Origin: JAVBPA01 sp031549925 | Lineage (GTDB): Bacteria; Bacillota; Clostridia; Oscillospirales; CAG-272 | Assembly (NCBI GenBank): GCA_031549925.1 | Contig: JAVBPA010000014.1 | Span: forward strand, 1 to 26,584 | Direction of reading: 5' to 3' | DNA: 26,584 nt | Shown here: positions 14,254 to 21,798 of the stretch, piece by piece | Position numbering within the stretch: position 1 is the stretch's first letter | How the letters are laid out: every line of letters starts with the position of its first letter | The notes under the pieces: model-generated | Told to the model about the DNA's origin: nothing | Databases searched by the model: none | The model's input: only the letters and a program-made list of their open reading frames with translations | Program-made: the position numbers and the translations under genes

Positions 14254-15825
14254 ATGTTTTATCTACCAAACAGAGGCGGAATGTGGGATCCAAGTGTTCT
14301 TTGGTACCGCGGAGCATATTACATGTTATGTATGCACGGCGAAGAAAACGGACCCTGGGACGGAATGTGGCTGGCAAAATCAGATGACGGAGTTCATTGG
14401 GAGGATATAGGACGTGTATTAACAGATGAGCGCGGAGTATGTAAAATGTTCGTCCATGAAGTACTGGGTCAAAATAAATTGTTTGTAAATTACGGCAGTT
14501 TTTCAAACGGAGCCGATAACGATACCCTGCGATATTGTATTTCCTCCGATTTTATAAATTGGGAAGAAATCGGTGAAAGCAATCCGGACAGCAAATGGTA
14601 TAACAGCAGCGGCCGATGGGATCACATGTATGTGATGAATGACAGTGAAAGCGGAAAATACTTCGGATATGTTGTGGCTACCCCGAAAAGCGAGCTTTCC
14701 CGTTCATGGGGACTTCTTGAAAGCGGAGACGGTATTAATTTTACACAATGCGAACCTCCCGTAATTGAGTGGGGAGACATTCCTCCTATTGATATGCTGG
14801 AAGGCGGCGGATGTGAAAAAATCGGAGATACCTATTATTATATCGGAGGATATGTAGGTTATGCGCGTAGCTGGGGATACGGACTTTACACGTTTACCTC
14901 AAAAGATCCGCGCGGACCTTTTAAACCGGATACGGAAGCGTTCAGGTTATGCGGATTTTCATCGCTTCCGGGCAGAGTTTTTATTCAGAATCTGGCTTGC
15001 TTTGTGCGGGGCCGGGACGGTGAATTGCTGATTAGCAACGCGGCAGACGCGGGCGGAAGATATCAAATATGGCTGCTTCCCATGAGAGCGGTTAAAATCG
15101 ATGAAAATAATCATCTTCGTCTTGCGTATTGGGATGGAAATAAAGCCGCATACGGCAAAGAAATACAGTTGTCAGAAGACGACTTCTCGGTAGTATACAG
15201 CGACAGCGAACCGTATAATTCACCGGGAAATGACTGGAATCAATGCGAATATAAAGCTTCAAAAACAAACACAGGGCTTGAGTTACATATAAAAACCGAT
15301 TCAACAAAAGGTCCGCAGGTTGTTGACAGGCATATAATGGCGGAATTATGCACGGATATCGACACCGAACGCGGTATAATTTTTGAGGGTAAAGTAAAAG
15401 CTTCAATAAATCCGGTTTATAACGAAACAACTCACGGAACTCTTTGCTGGAGACCTTCTGTATTCGGAATAGCTTTAGGAGAGGGTGAAAACGGAGAATA
15501 TATATCGCAAACTCTTGAAATAGGATATAAATACAAAAGAAAATCGTATATCGAAAAATTAAAGACTGATAACTCCGTTAAAACATTTAAATATGAAATC
15601 ATTGATACGACAGGTGAAAATTGTGCTACGGTACGCGGTATTGATCAGAATGTTGTATATGATTTTAAATTATTCTACCGCCGGAATATGTTTGAATTGT
15701 ATGTTGGAGGATATTTAGTACAGATGTTTGTCCATTTAAAACCGCAGAGAAATAAAATTGCTTTTATTTTAAGAAACGCATCAGCGGAAATATCGGATTT
15801 GCGTATGTATAGTATGAATTTCTGA
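14254..15825 (+). CDS. GH32/GH43-like five-bladed beta-propeller enzyme
   Basis: A 523-aa protein with no signal peptide. Residues about 1-310 have the beta-propeller signatures of the GH43/GH32 superfamily: GGMWDPSVLWYRGAYYMLCM (8-27, with the Asp of the WDPS motif as the probable nucleophile), WLAKSDDGVHWEDIG, CISSDFINWEE and MLEGGGCEKIGDTYYY, which holds a candidate acidic residue. The C-terminal 200 residues form a beta-sandwich-like domain ending in FELYVGGYLVQMF, similar to GH32 C-terminal domains. It probably acts on a fructoside, arabinoside or xyloside, but the linkage is unknown. GGGGTGGAG precedes the ATG. It follows the membrane gene by 23 bp and is probably co-transcribed with it, linking a polymerase-like protein and a hydrolase. 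Confidence 0.75.
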   Translation: MFYLPNRGGMWDPSVLWYRGAYYMLCMHGEENGPWDGMWLAKSDDGVHWEDIGRVLTDERGVCKMFVHEVLGQNKLFVNYGSFSNGADNDTLRYCISSDFINWEEIGESNPDSKWYNSSGRWDHMYVMNDSESGKYFGYVVATPKSELSRSWGLLESGDGINFTQCEPPVIEWGDIPPIDMLEGGGCEKIGDTYYYIGGYVGYARSWGYGLYTFTSKDPRGPFKPDTEAFRLCGFSSLPGRVFIQNLACFVRGRDGELLISNAADAGGRYQIWLLPMRAVKIDENNHLRLAYWDGNKAAYGKEIQLSEDDFSVVYSDSEPYNSPGNDWNQCEYKASKTNTGLELHIKTDSTKGPQVVDRHIMAELCTDIDTERGIIFEGKVKASINPVYNETTHGTLCWRPSVFGIALGEGENGEYISQTLEIGYKYKRKSYIEKLKTDNSVKTFKYEIIDTTGENCATVRGIDQNVVYDFKLFYRRNMFELYVGGYLVQMFVHLKPQRNKIAFILRNASAEISDLRMYSMNF

Positions 15826-15879
15826 TTAAAAAATATAAATTTAAAATAAATTCCCTCAGATTTCTGTTTGTATAAACCC

Positions 15880-15917
15880 GTCAATTTATTGACATAAGAT
15901 TTTATATATGTTATCAT
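15880..15917 (+). promoter_or_regulatory. Promoter of the second ceramidase-like gene with dyad at -35
   Basis: TTGACA (15889-15894), 17 nt, TATCAT (15912-15917): strong sigma-A match, about 70 nt before the start at 15988. The dyad GTCAAT-TT-ATTGAC (15880-15893) overlaps the -35 box and could be an operator. Confidence 0.75.
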
Positions 15918-15987
15918 TCGTATGACAATTAAATCTTAATATAGAATTATTAAATAAAAATTACTTTTATTAATTAATGAGGTGGCT

Positions 15988-17505
15988 ATGTCAAAACTTA
16001 AAATCGGATGGGCATCACGCGATGTTTCTTCAGATAAGCCTTTGAATATTCCGGGTCAATTTCATATGCGTATATCGCAGGGAGTTATGGATCCGGTAAC
16101 TGTAACGGCACTCGTCGTTGACAGCGGTGAAGACTATATTATATTTTTATCAGCCGATCTCGTTGTTATACGTTCACATTTGCTAGATGATATAAGAGCT
16201 TCCGTATCGGTAAAAAACAGCCAAATCGATCCTATAAAAATTCTCATGAACGCAACTCACGCCCACACAGGTCCGAGTCATTACAGCGATACAGGATGGT
16301 ATGAAGAAGGAAACGGTTCAGTAACTTCTTCCATTTGCGATGTTCCGCATGATGGTATAGAAATAGCTTCTGGGGAAGAATACCGCGCTTTTTTAGCGGA
16401 TATGGCATCAGATGCTATATGTGAAGCTTGGGAAACACGCAGCGAAGCAGGGGTCGCATATGGTTACGGTTATGCTGTAGTTGCTCACAGCCGCCGTGTA
16501 GTTTATTTTGACGATGTTTCAACCCGTCCCGAAAATCAGGATGTTAACGGTTATATGATAAACGGTCACGGTGTAATGTATGGAAATACCGCCGATCCGA
16601 ATTTTTCCGGTTATGAAACCGGTACCGACCATTTTATAAATTTGATGTATACTTTTTCCGGGGGAAAACTCACCGGCGCTATAATTAATGTTCCTTGTCC
16701 TTCGCAGAACAGCGAATCCTTAACTGTTCTTACGGCGGATTACTGGCATGATGTAAGAGTTAAGCTGCGTGAACTTTACGGAGATATTTATATATTGCCG
16801 CAATGTGCCGCCGCGGGTGATCTTGCACCCCGCGTAATGCACTACAAGAAAGCACAGTCACGCAGATACCGCTTAAAATACGGCACCGATGAAAACGTTG
16901 AATTGTTAAACCGCCGCGAAATTGCTCAGAGAATCACCGAGGCATTCGGAGAAGTACTTTCGTGGGCACAAAATGATATTAAATATGACTTGCCCGTTGT
17001 CCACCGTGTGGAAACTGCCATGCTGTCAAAACGACCGATATCCCCCGATGAATTGGCGGATTGCAAAAAAGCACTCGAACGTCTTGAAGCTATCCCGTTT
17101 ACAACACAAGGTTTGCCTATGGAACAGCTTTTTGTTAATTCATCGCTTGAAGCGGAGCGCAACCGGCTTCGTCAGGCTGTTAAACGCGCAGCTGATTATG
17201 ACAATTCGCCAAAACTTCCGATGGAACTTCATGTCGCAAAAATCGGCGATATCTCTTTCGCTTCCAACAGATTTGAACTTTATATGGATTATATGCATCG
17301 TATTCAGGCAAGAAGCCCCTTTGAACAGACGTTTATCATTCAGCTCGCGGGAGTACCGGGTTCTGACGGCGGTTCTTACCTGGCTACAGAACGTGCCGCA
17401 GCCAACCGCGGTTACAGCGCTTGCCTGTTTTGTAATTTGGTCTCCCCGCAGGGCGGTCAGGAACTCGTAGAAGATACATTGCGTATTCTTAACGAAATAT
17501 ATTGA
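15988..17505 (+). CDS. Neutral/alkaline ceramidase N-terminal-domain-like protein, cytoplasmic
   Basis: A 505-aa protein without signal peptide or lipobox. It resembles the same superfamily as the lipoprotein ending at 6362: an opening KIGWASRDVS, LSADLVVI (54-61), the histidine motif NATHAHTGPSHY (88-99), and a later segment around PQCAAAGDLAPRV with Gly/Asp spacing as in ceramidase-like enzymes. Ceramidases are extracellular zinc amidases, so a cytoplasmic relative probably acts on another, imported substrate. The ATG at 15988 follows GAGG by 5 nt; an in-frame GTG at 15982 is less likely. Its own promoter lies at 15889-15917. The next genes are sugar isomerase types, which suggests a carbohydrate-derived substrate. 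The family call is fair, the function unknown. Confidence 0.7.
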   Translation: MSKLKIGWASRDVSSDKPLNIPGQFHMRISQGVMDPVTVTALVVDSGEDYIIFLSADLVVIRSHLLDDIRASVSVKNSQIDPIKILMNATHAHTGPSHYSDTGWYEEGNGSVTSSICDVPHDGIEIASGEEYRAFLADMASDAICEAWETRSEAGVAYGYGYAVVAHSRRVVYFDDVSTRPENQDVNGYMINGHGVMYGNTADPNFSGYETGTDHFINLMYTFSGGKLTGAIINVPCPSQNSESLTVLTADYWHDVRVKLRELYGDIYILPQCAAAGDLAPRVMHYKKAQSRRYRLKYGTDENVELLNRREIAQRITEAFGEVLSWAQNDIKYDLPVVHRVETAMLSKRPISPDELADCKKALERLEAIPFTTQGLPMEQLFVNSSLEAERNRLRQAVKRAADYDNSPKLPMELHVAKIGDISFASNRFELYMDYMHRIQARSPFEQTFIIQLAGVPGSDGGSYLATERAAANRGYSACLFCNLVSPQGGQELVEDTLRILNEIY

Positions 17506-17518
17506 TAGTTTTAGGACA

Positions 17519-17627
17519 GGGTACGTTTATTTTTAAAAAGTAACAAATTTCTCTTTTAATTAAAAGAACAAAACAGATGTTTTTTGTTACTTTTTTTCAA
17601 AAAAAGTAATCGTATCCCCGCAACCTC
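17519..17627. repeat. Intergenic palindromic repeat, copy 5 (diverged type) and likely terminator
   Basis: It begins GGGTACG and ends CGTATCCCCGCAACCTCG, the latter close to the outer end of copy 6 (CCCCACAACCTCC). AAAAAGTAACAAA (17535-17547) pairs with the TTTTTGTTACTTTTT stretch at 17581-17595. The right half also folds on itself: TTACTTTTTTT-C-AAAAAAAGTAA (17587-17609), the counterpart of the CGCTTTT/AAAAGCG hairpin of other copies with compensating changes. It starts 14 nt after the stop at 17505. The hairpin followed by T's could terminate transcription or reduce it before the next gene. Confidence 0.65.
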
Positions 17628-17666
17628 GCCGCATTATCCCAAAAACATAATCAGGAGAAAATTTTA

Positions 17667-19013
17667 ATGTCAAACATCGCATTTGCCGGATTCGGCGAAA
17701 TTAACACTCCCCGTGAAGTAATCGTTAACAAATGTAAAAACGCTTGCGAAGAGCTTAAAAAAAACGACCTTGACATATTGTCTGTATACCCGATAAGTGA
17801 CGAAAAAAGCGAATCAGAAATTGCAGATGCTGTCCGGGAATTAAAAAAATGCGACCCCGACGCTTTAATTGTTTGTGTCGCGGGCTGGATTCCCACTCAC
17901 GCTGTTGTTAAAGTGACAGAGCATTTCCGTCATCTCCCTATAGTTTTATGGGGCCTTGCAGGTTGGTACGAAGACGGACGACTTATCACTACTGCCGATC
18001 AAGCCGGAACTACCGCTCTTCGCAAAACATTTGCGGATCTCGGTTATACTTTTAAGTTTGTCTATGATATTATAGGAAAACCTTCCCGGGCTGATCGTGT
18101 TTCCGCATATTGCAAAGCTGCCAGTGCCGCCCGGGAATTGAGAACCGCAAAAGCGGGTATGATGGGTTACCGCGATATGAATTTATACGGTACTATGTTT
18201 GACGGTTCGTCACTTAAACGCATAACGGGCTGTGAAATTGAATGTTTTGAAATGCTTGAAATGGTCATGAAATATGAAAAAATCACGGCAGAAGAAAAAC
18301 AAGAAGTAATAGATAAATATATAAGCAAATGGAAGTTTCTATCCTGTCCTGATCAATCGGCAATCGAAAAAGCGGCTGGATATTATCTAGCAATTTCACA
18401 AATTGCGCGTGAACGGGGATATAAATCAGTATCTTTAAAAGATGTTGACGGAATGAAAGCGCTGCTGGGATTTCCTCCCGCTCCGATATTCATGCTTCTT
18501 GCGGATGCCGACGGTATTTCGGTCGTACCGGAAAACGATTCACTCGGATGTATCACTCAGCTCATGCTGCGTGGTGTTACCGGACAAATAGGCTGCTATT
18601 TAGAATTTTACGAATTTTTTGAAAACAGTGTTCTTGCGGGAGTTCCGGATTTTGTTCCCGCGGAGGTTGTCGAGGGTGAAATAAAAATTATGCCTGCCGC
18701 TTTCGGTGAACTTTCACAAGGGTTGCTTAATGTTTCCGATGTTAAAACCGGTCTTATTACAATGTGCCGTCTTATCTACACAGATGGAAAATATTATATG
18801 CATTTGCTTACCGGGAATGGAAAACGCGCGCCTAAGTGGGAAGAATGCGGTTGGACACAACCTGCTCCTCAGCTACCCGGACTCGAAATTTTTCTTGATA
18901 ATGTCGAAGAATTCGCTGAAACCGTGGCTTCACAGCATTATTTTATAACATGGGGCGACAATCGCGAAAGCATTAAGGATTTATGCTCGATTTTAGGTAT
19001 TGAAGTTATATAA
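17667..19013 (+). CDS. L-fucose/L-arabinose isomerase-like protein
   Basis: A 448-aa protein that resembles the fucose isomerase/arabinose isomerase fold: an N-terminal half with alternating strands and helices (LDILSVYPISDEKSE, DALIVCVAGWIPTHAV, PIVLWGLAGW), then KAGMMGYRDMNLYGTMFDGS and a C-terminal half with PENDSLGCITQLMLRGVTG, where Glu and Asp residues could bind metal as in FucI. Family enzymes interconvert aldoses and ketoses in the cytoplasm with Mn2+. It is shorter than FucI (about 590 aa) and belongs to the less-studied short group, so the substrate is unknown. The ATG follows AGGAGA by about 8 nt. It lies between the ceramidase-like and SIS-domain genes on one strand and is probably in the same pathway. 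Confidence 0.7.
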   Translation: MSNIAFAGFGEINTPREVIVNKCKNACEELKKNDLDILSVYPISDEKSESEIADAVRELKKCDPDALIVCVAGWIPTHAVVKVTEHFRHLPIVLWGLAGWYEDGRLITTADQAGTTALRKTFADLGYTFKFVYDIIGKPSRADRVSAYCKAASAARELRTAKAGMMGYRDMNLYGTMFDGSSLKRITGCEIECFEMLEMVMKYEKITAEEKQEVIDKYISKWKFLSCPDQSAIEKAAGYYLAISQIARERGYKSVSLKDVDGMKALLGFPPAPIFMLLADADGISVVPENDSLGCITQLMLRGVTGQIGCYLEFYEFFENSVLAGVPDFVPAEVVEGEIKIMPAAFGELSQGLLNVSDVKTGLITMCRLIYTDGKYYMHLLTGNGKRAPKWEECGWTQPAPQLPGLEIFLDNVEEFAETVASQHYFITWGDNRESIKDLCSILGIEVI

Positions 19014-19083
19014 AAACAAAAAAACGGGATATTTCTGCTTTATACTAAAAAAATTATAATTCTTGTGCTTTACGGAGATTTTT

Positions 19084-19677
19084 ATGAAAAAAGGATCATA
19101 TGAAGCAGCTTTGTTTTCTGTCAAAACTGAGGCTCTGGCTGTTGCGGCTGTACTTGAAAACATTGATAAAAATGAATTTGCCAAAGCTGTCGATTTGCTT
19201 GCCGGATGTCCGAGGATAATGACTACAGCTTCCGGTTCGTCAGGAATCGCAGCGAAAAAATTCGCACATTCTTTATGCTGTATAGAACGCGGAGCAATGT
19301 TTATGCCTCCGTGCGAAGCGGTACACGGAGGACTGGGCGGCTTGAAAAAAGAAGATGTCATGGTTATGGTATCAAGAGGGGGAAAAACAGCGGAACTTCT
19401 TCCTTTAATTGACGTTTGCAAAAAGAAGGGCGCGGCTTTAATTGCTGTTACGGAAAATTTAAGTTCCCCGCTTGCCGATGCCGCCGATGTTATACTCAAA
19501 TTGAAAATCGAACGCGAATCGGATCCGATAAATTTAATGGCAACTTCGAGCTTTATGGCTACGTTGGCTATTTTTGATGCGCTGCTTTCGGCTTTGATTT
19601 ACGAAACAGACTTTACTCCAGCGCAGTTTGGGTTAATCCATCCGGGAGGAGCTGTCGGAGAATTATTAAAAAATTGA
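19084..19677 (+). CDS. SIS-domain sugar-phosphate isomerase (KdsD/GutQ-like), without CBS domains
   Basis: A 197-aa protein consisting of one SIS domain. Family motifs run in order: TTASGSSGIAAKKFAHSL, the catalytic-His region PPCEAVHGGLGGL, MVSRGGKTAELLPLI (sugar-phosphate binding Ser/Thr loop), AADVIL, NLMATSSFMATLAIFDAL and the C-terminal FGLIHPGGAVGELL. These match arabinose-5-phosphate isomerases. KdsD and GutQ have two CBS domains after the SIS domain (about 320 aa), which are absent here, so substrate and regulation may differ. It probably isomerises a ketose phosphate. The start is ATG 19084 with GGAG 6 nt before; the open frame extends to 19063. It follows the isomerase-like gene by 70 bp, consistent with one operon. 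Confidence 0.85.
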   Translation: MKKGSYEAALFSVKTEALAVAAVLENIDKNEFAKAVDLLAGCPRIMTTASGSSGIAAKKFAHSLCCIERGAMFMPPCEAVHGGLGGLKKEDVMVMVSRGGKTAELLPLIDVCKKKGAALIAVTENLSSPLADAADVILKLKIERESDPINLMATSSFMATLAIFDALLSALIYETDFTPAQFGLIHPGGAVGELLKN

Positions 19678-20076
19678 TAATACTTTCATAAAAATAACAT
19701 TTATCAGCAAATAATTGGATATATAATTAATAGTCATAGAACGGTAAAGTTTTTGTTATTTATAAAAATCAATAAAAATTTGAATCTTAATATTACGGTT
19801 CAATCAATTTCTATTAAAACATTATACATAAATATCTTTATTATTTATTTGAAACACGGTAATACTTATAACGAAACGAACATAAAATAATATTTTGGCT
19901 AAACTATAAAATAAATTATTTTTATGAATGAATTGTTGTAAATATTATTAATATAAAAAAATTATTTAATTTACCAAAACAACCAAAAATTAATTAATCG
20001 GATTTATCCTGAGACTTAAACGCCGAAAATAATCCGGTTGTCAAAAGGTTGTATTTTGAAAGGAGAGATTTATTTT
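19678..20076. other. AT-rich intergenic region, no gene seen
   Basis: About 400 bp of very AT-rich sequence separate the SIS-domain gene from the CorC-like gene. No open frame of weight, no clear terminator stem with a T run, and no promoter with a good -35/-10 pair was found. Near its right end CGGATT (about 20000) and AATCCGG (about 20031) could pair imperfectly, too weak to name. It contains no copy of the intergenic repeat family. Confidence 0.6.
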
Positions 20077-21471
20077 TTGGACACTATCCCCCGACAACTT
20101 CTGCTGCAGGTATTTTTAATACTATTTAACGCATTTTTTGCGGCGACAGAAATTGCGGTGATATCGTTAAACCCCGTGAAACTGCGGAAACTCGCGGAGG
20201 ACGGAGACAAAACAGCTCCGAAACTTCTTAAGCTTGTAGAAGCTCCCGCTAATTTTTTATCAACCATACAAGTCGGTATAACTTTTGCGGGCTTTTTGGG
20301 AAGCGCTTTTGCTGCCGACAATTTTTCGGGCTATATTACCGATTGGATTTACAATACACTCGGTTTTAAAGCTTTATCGGAAAGTACTCTCGACACAATA
20401 TCGGTTATTATAATCACGATTATTCTATCTTATTTTACACTGGTTTTAGGTGAACTTGTCCCAAAGCGTATCGCCATGCAAAAATCAATGGAAGTGGCGA
20501 AAATCTCATGCAGAGTTATACCGGCAGTCAGTGTATTTGTAAGACCGCTTGTTTGGTTGCTTTCTATTTCAACTAACGCGGTTTTAAAATTGCTGCGTAT
20601 TAATCCTGACGCCAAAGACGAAGCAGTTACGGAAGATGAAATAAGAATGATGGTTGATATCGGTGAAGAAAAAGGCACTATCGAGAGCGAAACCAAAGAA
20701 TGGATAGACAATGTTTTTGATTTTGGAGACACTACGGCCGCCGATATTATGACAAATCAACCCGATATAGTTTTTATATCGGAAGACAGTACAAAAGAAG
20801 AAATTCTTGAAATTATTAATAAAAACGGGTATTCGCGTTATCCGGTTATAGGCGAGGACATTAACGATATATTAGGAATCCTTTACACGCGTGACTTTTT
20901 ACTTAGTTTAAATGGGGATATGCTACCCATAAGAAAATTGTTGAGACCGGCATATTTTATTCCCGAAGTTGTTCATGCCGATATGCTTTTCCGAAATATG
21001 CAAAGCAAAAAACAGCATATTGCTATTGTCGCGGACGAATACGGTTCTGTTTCGGGACTTGTCACGATGGAAGATTTACTCGAAGAACTTGTAGGGAACA
21101 TCTACGATGAATTTGACGAAGAAGAGCCGCCGGATATTATCGCCCATGATGACGGTTCATTCATGATTTTAGGCGGAACAAACATCACTGAAGCAGCCGA
21201 TGCGATCGGTATGGAGATACCGGAGGATTGTGATTACGAAACTTTCGGCGGATATATTTTGAGTAATTTAGAATCAATCCCCGAAAACGGTTCTACATTC
21301 AACATTCAGGCTGACGATTTTGATATTACCGTTTTAAACATTGAAAATCGGCGTATAGATAAAGTCATCGTTAAAAAAATAGAAAAATCTTCCGAAAATG
21401 AAGACGAAAACAAATCCGGCGAAAACGAAAACAGCGTCAATAACAAAAATGACAAAAAGGCAAATGAATAA
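20077..21471 (+). CDS. CNNM/CBS/CorC_HlyC family protein (hemolysin C-like, metal-ion transport related)
   Basis: A 464-aa protein of standard architecture. The N-terminal DUF21/CNNM membrane domain spans about residues 1-190 with four hydrophobic segments, including NAFFAATEIAVISL. A CBS pair at about 205-325 contains RYPVIGEDINDILGILYTRD and IAIVADEYGSVSGLVTMEDL. The CorC_HlyC domain at about 340-425 contains DYETFGGYILSNLESIPENG. The tail is rich in Asn, Lys and Glu. Relatives export or regulate Mg2+ or Co2+; the hemolysin name is historical. The start is TTG at 20077, about 9 nt after GGAGAG. An in-frame TTG at 20038 has no ribosome binding site. The TSCPD gene follows at once. Confidence 0.92.
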   Translation: MDTIPRQLLLQVFLILFNAFFAATEIAVISLNPVKLRKLAEDGDKTAPKLLKLVEAPANFLSTIQVGITFAGFLGSAFAADNFSGYITDWIYNTLGFKALSESTLDTISVIIITIILSYFTLVLGELVPKRIAMQKSMEVAKISCRVIPAVSVFVRPLVWLLSISTNAVLKLLRINPDAKDEAVTEDEIRMMVDIGEEKGTIESETKEWIDNVFDFGDTTAADIMTNQPDIVFISEDSTKEEILEIINKNGYSRYPVIGEDINDILGILYTRDFLLSLNGDMLPIRKLLRPAYFIPEVVHADMLFRNMQSKKQHIAIVADEYGSVSGLVTMEDLLEELVGNIYDEFDEEEPPDIIAHDDGSFMILGGTNITEAADAIGMEIPEDCDYETFGGYILSNLESIPENGSTFNIQADDFDITVLNIENRRIDKVIVKKIEKSSENEDENKSGENENSVNNKNDKKANE

Positions 21472-21472
21472 C

Positions 21473-21730
21473 ATGATTTACACATATAAAACACAGGGAA
21501 CTTGTTCTTCTCAGATAATTTTCGATCTTGATGATAACGATATTGTGAGCGATATAAAATTTATAGGAGGCTGCAACGGTAATTTAAAAGCTATCTGCGT
21601 ACTCCTGAACGGCAAAAAAGCGGATGAAATCATCGATATGCTGCTCGGTAATACTTGCGGCTCGCGTCCAACTTCCTGTACCGACCAACTGGCAAAAGCC
21701 CTCCAAAAAATAAAATCCGAAAATACATAA
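21473..21730 (+). CDS. TSCPD-domain protein (TIGR03905 family)
   Basis: An 85-aa protein matching the TIGR03905 family in length and pattern: YTYKTQGTCSSQI at the start, IKFIGGCNGNLKAI, LLGNTCGSRPTSC and DQLAKAL. The name-giving TSCPD is TSCTD here. Four cysteines (C11, C34, C62, C69) suggest metal binding, and a related domain occurs at the C-terminus of B12-dependent ribonucleotide reductases. Function of the stand-alone protein is unknown. The start is chosen at 21473, 1 nt after the stop of the CorC-like gene, because family members begin near (I)YTYKT. An in-frame ATG at 21464 overlapping that stop is possible. AAAAAGG lies just upstream. Translational coupling is likely. Confidence 0.85.
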   Translation: MIYTYKTQGTCSSQIIFDLDDNDIVSDIKFIGGCNGNLKAICVLLNGKKADEIIDMLLGNTCGSRPTSCTDQLAKALQKIKSENT

Positions 21731-21798
21731 AATCCCGAATTTGCGGGTACATTTTTGAGACTCCAATTATAAATGATATTAAAGAGGAGAGACATATA

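Noticed and set aside
16922..17470. 182-aa open frame in another frame of the second ceramidase-like gene
   Set aside because: The main frame is a continuous 505-aa protein with recognised motifs. The alternative has an unlikely amino acid mix and no start context.
18993..19499. 168-aa minus-strand open frame over the SIS gene
   Set aside because: Antisense shadow of a gene with clear SIS motifs. Ser/Ala-rich low-quality composition and no family resemblance.
21731..21760. Terminator between the TSCPD gene and the solute-binding protein gene
   Set aside because: CCCG and CGGG give only a 4-bp stem before TACATTTTTG, too weak to call.
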